NCBI GenBank assembly: GCA_030248215.1
Contig: JASANG010000239.1
Location: 1 to 64,000, forward strand
Length of the DNA: 64,000 nt
Origin: Enoplolaimus lenunculus
Lineage: Eukaryota; Nematoda; Enoplea; Enoplida; Thoracostomopsidae
Direction of reading: 5' to 3'
Below the pieces are notes generated by a model. The model was not told where the DNA came from and searched no databases. It worked only from the letters and a program-made list of their open reading frames with translations. Both the position numbers and the translations under genes were made by a program. The first letter of the stretch is position 1, and every line of letters begins with the position of its first letter. Positions 24,001 through 36,000 of this stretch are shown in pieces.

Positions 24001-27000
24001 CAACAAATAAAATAAATACCTATGTTCGACTAAGGTTATTTCATAAATAATAGAGCAAAAATAAGATTAAAATGAAATTTTTGGTGAAATGCATTTTTCA
24101 CTTTCCGGTTCCGGTTCCGGTAAAATTTTCAAATTCCGGTTCCGGTAAATTGTAATTCCGGTCGCACCCTGACTGCACTAATATTATGTTGGTATTTTGA
24201 ATAACTTTTAAGTTTAAATTTTCGTATTTTGAATACAACAAAATTTTCGAGTTATACTGAAAGTTCGCTATATATCCATTTTAATGACTGGCGTGTAAAC
24301 TTTAATATTACGTATAATTAGATAAATAACTTAGATCTCTAAGCGTATAATAAGAACTCTATTCATTACTTAACTAGTAACAATTGCTTTAGTTAAAAAG
24401 TAGGCAAATCACTACAATATGACAAACGTTTACTTCCTAGTTTACATTTCTCCTAGATAGATTACGTACAGAATCTTCACAGCGACAAATTTTAAATTTG
24501 AATTTTATTTTCAGATTGTTACCATGGCTTCCTGATTGTTTTCTACAGTTAGTCGCCCTCATAACCCCTCTCCCTGGGACAGCCATCTGGTCCCATGGGA
24601 GCTTACAACTAGCTACTGAAAGTGAACTACGCTGTATTACACTGCATGCATTCAATCAAACATCAAAGAGAGTTCTACAATCTCTACAGCACCTATTCCC
24701 AAAGTGTGTAGCATTTAGCACCACTTGATGATGAGTCTGGAAATCAGAAATTATTACGTGATTGAGCTACACACATTAGAGAATATGGGCTTTCATACAT
24801 GGCATATTATGGCTTTCATGCATGGCATATTATGGCATAGACCAACCAAAATAAGGGCTATCACTTGCCATTAACTTTGATCATGAACGCAAATGCTGGA
24901 TAACCAAAGAACTTTTCCGCAAGGACAAACAGTTCGTTGTATCGTAAAATTTGTATTATTCCAATGTCCACAAAGCTCGCTCGTACACTGCCCGCTACAG
25001 CATCATTCGATAACACCTAAAACATTCTCTACAGACAACGTAGAACAAAATGAACACAAAAAATGTCACCAAATATAGCATAAACCATCGTGGTTAAGCT
25101 TTAGCAGACTTGTGTTAGCTTAATGCGAATTATTGTGGCCTGTGGGTAGAGCACATCACATAGAAACGTCTCCTGTTGAATACTTGACAACTATAAATGT
25201 TATATTATAAACTTTAAAGAATACAGAAATTTCTTCATTATTACGTCAATGGCGTGCTAAGAATGTAATTAGGTATCGGATTATATTAACTATTAACCAG
25301 TGTTTTCGATAATATCACGTTACAGCGCTGTTAAAACATTTCATGAGTGAAAACAAAACAAATTTTACATGCCTTGATAGCTTACGTCTCTCACAGTGTA
25401 TTTTGTGTACGGCTATGTACATTAATTTCAGGTAAGCCTTACCATCACGCGTTGCCATTCATTTTTATACTTCGCAGCACCGACAAATTTTTTACACAGC
25501 TTAAATAAACAATGATGGAGTATAGTAAAAAAATAAGAGATATATTATTCATCATATCATCGTCCATGTTACTTTTAGGGGCGTTCAGCTTTCTAATGGT
25601 TGTATAAAAGACTGTGTTTAGATTCTAGATTACACTTTTTTCTTAGGCTTAGGCTCAGGTTTAGGAACACATTTTTGCAACGCTTAGGCTTAGGAATACG
25701 CTTAATCTACTGTTTACGCCCCTAAGAGTAACATTGGCCACATCATCAATTAGAGATCAAGCTCTGTATCACCTGTTAAACCTACACCTACTTCACCTTT
25801 TCTACCCCTACATGCACTAAAATAATTTTACACCAGGTTTAACGCCGCCATTGAATTTTAGGCCGATGCAAACTGAGATAGAATTTTCTGTGTCTATATA
25901 ACGTACGCAAATAGCGAGTGGATAAAAAACCACGTAATTTTTTGAACAATAAATTTTTCTTCTCCCCCTATGTCCCACCTTCCCAGCTTCTCCGCATCGG
26001 AAGTGAGGGTTGCTTCCACACGCCAACCGCCTAGAAAAACTGATTTATTATGGACGGCCACGGACGGCAATTTACGACGACATACGGCAACGAACATTAA
26101 AATTTTCATAAGTATAGCGCCACCCTAAAACACTAAGCAGTATACGTTACGTAATATTGTAGGTATGTGAAAAAAGAAATATATTCATTTATAAACTTAC
26201 AGACGCCGGATCTGGTTGTAATAAATCTGTTTCAGAAGAAAATTGGGCTTGAAGATTTTCAAACATTTCATTGTACTCCTCCATCCGCTCTTCCTTTTGA
26301 ATATATAGCTCATCTTTCCCGTTTGAATACGTTAAGACAGCGCAGAATTCGGTTCCTTCAGAAGGTATAACCGCTGGTGGTAAATCCTAAAAATCGTATA
26401 TAAAGTGCTTGTAAGCACATCAGATGCTAATGCATCGTTCAAATAAAAATTTCATTTTGCCACCAAAAATTTCACAATTGATATGCGATAACCTTATCAT
26501 AACGGAAGAATTACGTTATCTCTACCCTAACGCTTGTTACTAAATGCTCTGTGACACGTATTAGGATAGGGCTGTGACATGTGTTAGGGTGGGGATAGAG
26601 TTTTTGGTGGTAAAATGACACTTTTTATTGTGGACGATGCATAAATCAATGATATTTTTCACCGCACGTACAATAAATTTTGGATCTTGTACATCACTTC
26701 CCTGTTCCACCATAATATAAAGGTCGAGGCATAGGCTTAGACAAAAGTTCAGGCTTATGAATATGTAAGCCTTGTTTTACCTAGGTTTAAGTCTAATCAT
26801 AAATGTGAATGAAAGTGTACAAAAAACAGGCGTTTTACAATCAATTAGAAAACGGTTAATAAACCAGTAAACAATAACAAATAACTGTTAAATTTTGCAA
26901 AATCTATAGTATTTTGTCTTTACGACTGAACTGTTCTTTATAACAAAACTCCAGTAACATCGGAGCTTACTAACGATGGATAAACAATAAATACCGTGCA

Positions 27001-30000
27001 TTAAATTTTTCGAACACAATCTACTAAACATATCCCTGAACTGAACAAACAGACACAAAAATATTCACCTTTAACACAAATTCACTAGTAATTTTTGACT
27101 CAGAGCGAGGAATAGCAAAACCATTTTGTGACAATTCTGTTTCAGTTTCATTATTCTCAGCTTCAGCAATCTCCAAATCTATTCCATCTTCTATCTTGAT
27201 TGTTCGAGAACCCTAAAAATAAATAAATAAATCAGTACATTACCTAAGATAAAGGAGTGCACTACTAGAAACACCTATTTGACAGACAACAAACTGTACG
27301 TTGACAATGATACATTTACAGATTCATCGCTCCTAAAAATACTCAACCGGGCACACTCTCGAGTAGAGGGCTTGAACCGGGGGTAAATCGAGATTGGGGG
27401 ATTTGGCCGAGCAGGGGGCCACTCTATACCTATTATATGTTCCACAGAAAAACTCCATTTTCCCAACCAACCCAATTTTCTGGCAATGCCCTAGAAAGCA
27501 CAATTTACACAACATAAATTCTAACTCAATGAGACCAAATTTACATTAATTATTGTTGTATGATTGCAAACTGAATTATGGGCATAGTCAGGATTCTCAA
27601 ACCAAAGTGGTTATGTTCTACAAAAGTTATGTACTCAGGACTCAGGGATTTCTTGTATTGCAAACTAATACCGTGGACAACCAGTAGTAGCGGGACTACA
27701 TGTATTGAGCGAAGCTCGAACACACTTAAGTAATTAAGCTAATATACAAATTAGTTATTAGCTAACTATTTATTCAGATTCCTCGGACCCAACAACCTTC
27801 CAGTAACCCTAAGGCTTATCAATATTAAGCTATTATGCAAATTATCTATTAGCTAACTATTCAATTATCGGTTTTGAACGTTTGTAGACAATTAAGTCAG
27901 ATTCCTCGCGCCCACAAACCCTTTAGTACTGAAATTACATTGCCTGTAACCGTAATAATTAGTGAAATATATTAAAAAGTCCCAATTTAGATATAACCAA
28001 CTAAGCAGATTAGCAGGGTTCCATCGGAATTGCGGTTCCGGCTGAAATTCCAGCAAAATTTGACTTCCGAAGCCGATTCCGGTTCACTGCTTTTCCGATG
28101 CCGGAATTCTGATTTCTCGGTTATGAGTTTTTAAGATGATTGAACTCAGATGTTGCTTGTTTCGTTTCGTTCATTTACAATTGTTCTGTTGGTTTTTCTT
28201 AGTAGATATTCCGAGTTGTTACGTGTATTCCGTCAGCTCTATAAACAATTTTTGCTGAAACAGTGAACAGTAAACGGAAAGAGACATACTGCAACAAAAG
28301 ATAAAAGTCATACACTTTTAACTTTTTCATAGAATTACTAAAATTTAATTCCGATTCAGACTCCGATTCCGGTTCCGACAAAAAAACTTGATTCCTATTC
28401 CGGTTCCGCTTCCGACAAAATCTAGTTTCGGTAGGAACCTGCAAATTAGCCTGCAGCTATTAAACGGCTTAACAGACGGACATCCACCTTTCGACTCCCG
28501 ACACAAAATATAAAACGCTTTTTCGCTTCGCTCAAAAACCCTGGACAAAAACAGGAAAGGGGTCTGACACCTGAACCCCTCCCCCGGCACCACCATTAAT
28601 CCGTAAACTGAACGTACCGACACCTCCTGACTGTTTGCAGAAACAATGTCTTCCTCGGCATTATTCAAGTTTGAAACTGCTTGTTGGTCCTTTCTTCCAT
28701 GCACAACTTGTTCCGTAGTCATAGTGTCATTATGTTCTGTCGGTGCAGATTTAGCGTCATTGCATGACGTGGCACCACTTTCTGCGATTTGGAATGCAAT
28801 TCCTTGACTACCATTATCTACATTTTCGTCGCAATCAACATCTTCCTCACTAGATGTGTCAAAACGCGATGATACCGGGACACACTTACCCTGAAAATTG
28901 CTCAAAATTTCTTAATTATCTTGTCCACTAGTCAATAATAGTATAGTATACTGTTTGGAAATTTCTCAAAACCACACACAATCCAAATATTCCGCAGCAC
29001 TTTCTCACAAAATATTTGTATCGAAATGAAACGAAAACCCAAAAGAATTTAGTTGGTCAACATACTCAAAGCTCAGATATTATATCGACAGCAGGGCAAA
29101 ACTGAGCAAAACTAGCGGTAAAACATATCCCGTCATAGGAGTTGCAGCTATCAAACGACTTGCGCTGTTTGTTAAGTAAATGACATAGCGCCGTTAAACA
29201 CTCCGGAATTCGAAAACAAATGGAAAGTGTTGTGACATTTTTATCAGCCCTCTTTCTATTTTATCAATTACAAGAACGTTCACACTACACCTAATCAGGG
29301 TTCTACTCGGAAGTACATTTTTCGGAAGCGAAATCAGAATCAGAATAAAATTTTTTTGTCGGAACCAGAATCGGAATTTATGTTTTAGTAATTGTATTAA
29401 AAAGTAAAGTGTATGACTTGACTTTTGTTGCAGTATGCCTGCTTGTTGGACACAGTTTCAGTAAAAACTGTTTGTATAGCTGACTGTACTAACGATCTAC
29501 TAAAGCTGTAAAATTGAATTACTGGAGGCCTACCAATCCTAATAGCACTATAGCAGTTTGGCTTAATTGCAGTTAAGCATTTTTAACATTTTAAAGCTTT
29601 AGATATAAAGTCTTATGAAAACGTAAATAACAGGACCCAGATTTTTGAAAATAAATCAATTCGACAGGGTGCCGTTGTCATTGAAGTGTCTTTAATATCC
29701 GGCTGCGATTACATTTGTGGGCAATTCAAAAAGTTCGAGTTTCGATACGTTTTAGCTATTTCAGACTTAAGCGAGCGGAGTTAAACGCATTTTTGTATTA
29801 TTTCAGTATATCAGCAGCTATTATAAAGTATATAACAGACGAAAGCCTTGAGCACGCTAAATATACAGCGAAAAATAAATTATTTCAATATATACAATAT
29901 CCGGTATCCGGTTCTTGTTCCGGTAAAAAATTTAATGTCCGTATCCGGTATCCGGTAAATTAATATCCGGTCGCACCCTGCCTTAAACACTCATACCCGA

Positions 30001-33000
30001 AAAATCGGATGTCCGATATCGAAATTGTAGCCAGTGGAAATCGGAACCCAAATTTTATCGAAATTTTAGCCTGAATCGGAATTCCATTGGAACCATCTAC
30101 CTAATTATACTGGCATTTCACTACCACAAACTCGAGTCTGGTGCTTTCTTGACGGTGCCTTAAGTTACAAAATACTAAATTTGGTGGAATGGGAGGCTTT
30201 TTAGAATGCCGTCAAAATAAATATCATGGGCGAAACATGGTATTTTTCGCAGTTTTTTGTATCTTAGCAAATTTTTGCTAAATTTTGCTATTTCATAGTT
30301 TAAAAACCGAAAATCTATTTTTGTTTTTTTGGACGTGGCTTAAATCCACTTACTATCTTTCAGTTTGTATATGAAAATTTTCAACCAAGGTATTTGCAGA
30401 GTGGAGGTTGGTGATACAACTAAAGTCTATAAAATTTACCGCTTGATCAATAATTTTTGACACTAGATTTTCACCGGTTTGTGGGTCGGAAATTTCCAAT
30501 ATCCACCTGCAGCTCACGTCAGAACTACACACTTCGACAAACTTCTTGCACCATTGTTGAGCGAACGCGTCAGACCAAAACTTGGACTCAGCTGAAAGTA
30601 CACAAGTGCAACATTTTATCAAAAATTCTGCGAAAAAGATCAGCTACAGTGATTGTGTGACTGTCAGAATGTCAGGGTACAACCCGATATCCGGCTCCGG
30701 TTAAATCGACATCCATCTCCGGTATCATACATTTCTATTGTGACCTAAGAACATTAATGCTGTGAATTTTATTCGAAATAACGTAAATACGCTCTACGAA
30801 GCCCACTTTAAACTAAGACTCTTGCTGAAACAAAATTATAGCACAATATATTGCTCCAGTAACTGCCGAAGCCGGATAGTGAAATATTTGGCTCTGGTCC
30901 CAATATTTTTCGGTATGCGATTAAACCCTGATGGTGCTTGTTGCAAAGATGTGAGCGAATGTAAAAAATGTTGTGTTCGGATCCGAGATAGGGTTAGCAG
31001 ATTTTGGACTCTTGTACAGTTTTACCAACAGTTAAGGTTAAAGCTTATTGACAAACATACCATTGCCAATAGAGCATCGTATAGCAAGCGGTGGAATTCC
31101 GGAAAGCGACTTGTCAAGCTCGTACAGCGCCTCAAACTCCGTAGTTTGAAAATTGCCATAATCAACGAAATGCAATAGAACAGTATCATCTGATAAATTG
31201 ACGCGAACAATTTTCGCGCGATACCATTGACCATCGCCATCAAAAGCTGCTGCACACAGTGCATCGCATTTCACCTGAAATAATAACCATTTCAACCATT
31301 TACGATGTCTATGATAATCAAACTTTGTATTTTTTAAATCAGGGCCTATATTCTCAAAAATGTGTAGCACCTATAGAAGTCTTGTACTTTCGAACCAATC
31401 TACGGTGTGAAGTTCAAAATTCGACACATTCTGCGCATTTGATTTGCCCTACTTCTGTGCCATTTTCAAGACCGCAAACTGGTGATAGGTTGTAAATGAA
31501 TTTGAGATTATGGTCCCTGACTCCAATTAAGACAAGCAGCGTCTAATAAAGCATCAATCGAAACTTGAAACTGCTGAATGGACATAACTTGTGGTGTTGA
31601 CTGAGAATAGAAACGAAAAAGTTTCGCGAAACGTTTTATGTTTTGTACTTGGGGGTCGAAAGGTGGATGTCCGTCCGTCCGTCTGTCCGTCCGAAAAGAA
31701 TCTCAGGAACGGCTGAACCGATTTTGATAAACTTTTTTGTTTGAAAGCCCATTATCCTGGAGTGTTAACCTCGCATTGGGGTTTTCAAATTTTAAGCCGT
31801 TTATTACCTACAGGTTAATTTGCATAATCAATATTTCACTAATTATTACAGTTAGAAGCAATCTAATTTTAGCATTAAAGGGTTTTTGGGTGCAAGGAAT
31901 CTGCGTAGACTGTTTACAAATCTCCAAAACGGATAATTGAGCAGTTACCTAATAGATAATTTGCATATTAGCATAGTTTATAACCCTAAATTAGGACTTT
32001 TTACCATATTTCACTAATTATTAAGGTTAAAAGCAATATAATTTCAGCACTAAAGGGTTTTTAGGCGCGAGGAATTTGAATAAATTGTTTATAAACCTCC
32101 AAAACCGATAATTGAATAGTTAGCTAATAGCTAATTTGCATATTAGCTTAATTGACCAGACAAAATTAGGACTTTTTAAATTATTCCAAAAATTATTAGG
32201 GTGGCTGGAGGGTTTTTCGGTGTGAGGAATCTGAGGAAATTGCTTACAAACCTCCAAAACCGATAAATAAATAGTTAGCTAACAACTAATTTGCATAACC
32301 ATAATTGCTTACGTGTGTTAGAGCTCCGCTTAATAAATGTAGTCCCACTACGACTGGTATTAGTACGATGTGCTCGCACGATACCAACCCAGTTGGCGTT
32401 AATGCTGACGTAGTCGATGGTAGAAACAGAGGGCTACACGCGCTGCTTAAATTTCTTTAGAAAAGCAAAAATCATTGTTAACCGACCTTCAGACAAACCT
32501 CTGCATTCTATTGGTCAAAAAATTTCAATGGACATAAAATTATTCCCACCTAAATTGAAATCCTGGTTACGCCTCAGGGCCCCGATAGATACAGTTACAT
32601 AGAAAAAAGCATTCACAACGCAAAAATGATCGGCATGCTGTTCAGCATCATGTACGTACCTCAGATCTACTCAGTTTTCTTTTTCCTGATTTTGCTAAAC
32701 CATAATGCTTCAGCATCAATGACTGAAGTAACTCAAGCTGATCTGCAGCCTCAGTTCTTTGAATGTAGAAATGATCCGGTCCATACGCATACGAAACCCC
32801 TGCTTTAAAACACCCTTCATTGTGCGGTACACTGCCTAATGCCATAGTATCATTTATTAAGCTTTTACTGAAATAACAATTCGCACCAAACTTAAATGCA
32901 ATGCTGTCTGCCGAGGCAGAAATAACTTAAACAATAGACACATATTAAGTATTTCTCGTCGATTACGCGCAGTATAACCTAATCACTTTAAATTTAAATA

Positions 33001-36000
33001 ACCTGCTATAAATTTATCCCTTAAAGGTTATATATAGCATTGACTGTATTTAAAGGTATACTAATTTGCACCAATTACTGTGGTTTTGGTCATGAATAAT
33101 TTACATTATCCGGTGCCGGTATGTTTCACCGGATTAGCGGCATTCTTGGTGCGAATGATTTCGTGCCATACGTTGAAATCTACCTGATAATTGCTATCCA
33201 GCGCTCAAGCACAAGTCCAAGTAGGCATTAACAACTTTGGCGATAAGCAGTATGTAAACAGATAGTATAAATAACAGAAACGGATAGCGATCAAAATAAC
33301 GGAAACGGAAATTTAAATATAATGTTTCAAAGATGTTTTATTTTTCTCCAACACATTTGAGGCATGCAAACATTCATCAGGCTAAGAAACAAGTTATTTG
33401 ACTGAAAGTCAAAAGTAGAGTCACCGCGAACTAAACAACCAAAAGCGTAAACAGTAAAAGATAACATTTGTTTCACGTTTTGGGGATCGTTTTTTTAGTC
33501 CACGACCGCGTACTGAATGACGATTTCATAAAAAGGGGACTAAAACATTTTAGTTGACTTGAAACGCTCCCAAGGTCAACTGAACAATGAATTTTACAAA
33601 CAGCTCTGACTAAGCGCGCCTTTGACACATTTCACTGCTATGTTTCATTCATGTGCTGAAACTCTCATCATTTTTCTCCATAAACTGCAAAAAACTCATT
33701 TTTGATAGGACGATTTGTTAACTTTTTAGGCCAAAAGTACAGAAATGTCACCAAAACTTGCTTTTTCAACCTTTATATTTTAGCATAGAAAACGGAGAAA
33801 TTGTTTTCTGGGACCTGAAATAAAATGTTAGAAGACACAAAGAGCATTCTCGGCTACTTCATGTTTACCTTACAATTCAATTAATATAAGGAAGCATAAA
33901 TCTGCAAATTGAACTAAAAAGTCTGGATCCGTTCGGACGCAGGACCAATCTTGAAAAACCATGACTATTGCGCTATGGGCTTAGCCAGGCTTTTAAAAAA
34001 TGTTTAAATTCTGTTACAATTTCGAACAGGAGCTTCTAGTATTACAAGCTGAAAAATATTTAAAAGCTATTACGAAACTTTGACCCTGAGATCATGCCCC
34101 CTGGCTACGCTACTGCTTCATCTCAATACCAGGGTCAAGGGAAAGAGCTATCGAGGAGTGAATATATATATATATATATATCTGATTTAAAATGTACTGC
34201 TTTCGAGACTTCGATATGGACGCTCTATGTTCAAGTAGTTCTATTTTGGCTGCATCATCTCAATACCAGGGTCAAGGGAAAGAGCTATCGAGGAGTGAAT
34301 ATGCTACACGAATGTGCCATAAATTGTACATAATCCATATTTATAATTTAGCTTAGCATGCAAACCTACTCAATTTATACAACGGAGGCGCATAAATTCG
34401 TCCAATTCTAATAACCGTAGACGACGAAACGGAAAATATAAAAGTTGAACACCAACGAAAGTGCATTGTGTACCTTGTTGCGGATACGAATGTATTGAAG
34501 ATTCTGTTTCCGACTCACTCTCAGGCTTTAGACCAATTTTCTGCTTAAGCTTCCAGGCTCCACCTTATTTTGGTTTAGATTTAACTGGACACTTATTATT
34601 TGCGCTCAGGCTTAGGCTTAGGCTGTGGTTTAAGATAACAATATACGTACTTATCTTACTTGTACGCCCCTCAAACGCTAACGTTTTGGGTGTATACAAC
34701 GAAATTATATTGCTCTTGTGAAAAATTCTTGTCAAGAATTTTTAAATTTAGCTGAAATATTCACTAACATTCTAATGTTTTCATAACATAGATTTCTTTG
34801 AAAAAAGCCGCAACCGAATACAGTCACCGCCCGAAAAAAAAGACGCCAGCGAATACAGTCATGGCCCGAGAGCGGTGACAAAAGAGCGAATACACCGAAA
34901 TCTTCAAGATTTTGAATGAATTTCGTGATTTTCATAAATTGCTATTTATAACTGACTTTAATTCATCCAAAATCTTAAAAATCTTGATGCATCCATCATG
35001 ATCTTTTAATTTTAGAAAGCCCGGTGATTATTTCCAGGCTTCAATTGTATTGGCAGAAATGCCCATTACTTTAAGGGGCGTCCAGGTTTCTGATGTGTCT
35101 ATAAAACAGTAGGTCTAGATTACAAGTTTTGCTTAGGCTTAGTAATATGCTAATTTACTGTTACGCCCTTTAAAATAACATTGCCCAGCAGAAAAACAAA
35201 AACATTTTTAAAACTTTTATACTTCAATACGTTTCCGTAATTTTGTCGCTGTCTGTTTCCGTTATTTTAACTCCGCTTACATGGTAACAATCCTTTCTCA
35301 TTTTCAGAACAATCCTGTACATTTTTCAAAAATTTTTAACCTTTTAGCTATGTCGCACATATTAAAGCCGGATCGATGAACTTTCGAAAACTTTAACAGC
35401 ACGCCCGTTACCTTAGCAAACTTACACAAGAAATTGACTTCCAATTAGCGTCATGTATAAACTACAGATGCAACAAACGACAGCTCAGATACAAACACAG
35501 TTCATGGAAAGTCAATGTTTACTCAACAATAGCATAAAACAACCACAAATCTATACACAAAATTTGTATATATACTCAAGGTCAAACTGCGTAAATGTGA
35601 AAAATAAGACCGCAAACCAGTAGCATAACTCTGCAACAGCGCATAATATACTCGAATCTATGGAAAATCTAGCTATACCGACATTTATAAGAAAGCTTGA
35701 TGCGAACCACGAATGTAAAATTAGCCATGCCTAATTAACAGAAAACGGCCTACAAATTAAGATTCTCCAAGCTACACAGACCTTGAGAAAACCCGGTATT
35801 TAAATGTTTACAAAGCTACAAAAATGTCTGCCACATCTATTTGCATTTCATTGTTAACAAGCACTCTAGAAGTAAACTGTTGGATTCCTCTGTCAAATTT
35901 ACTTCAGAAACAGCCTGAAATAATCTTCATACAAATCAAATTCAGGTTATCCGTAAAACCAAAACAATCCAGTGTTTGTCGATCATAATTAAAATAAAAC

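Larger units (their letters stand above)
16796..24868. other. intron 16 (8.07 kb) with GC donor
   Basis: The largest intron. It holds degenerate CCTAAG/CATAAG runs (17.7-18.6 kb), several MITEs, an inverted-arm element (22.9-23.6 kb) and three coding-like fragments listed separately. 19060-20340 shows no identifiable feature beyond a short open stretch beginning MELPTGEQNK on the minus strand near 19150. Confidence 0.6.
32868..35858. other. intron 8 (3 kb)
   Basis: Inverted arms rich in ACGGAAACGG/CCGTTTCCG lie near 33270-33310 and 35225-35275. Between them are a perfect 46-bp direct repeat and AGGGGCGT-family fragments. No exon seen. Confidence 0.5.

Noticed and set aside
34732-34935. 67-codon minus-strand ORF as a missing Tudor exon
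   Set aside because: It is built on GCGAATACAGTCA-type repeat words, has no splice sites in phase, and is not needed by the model.
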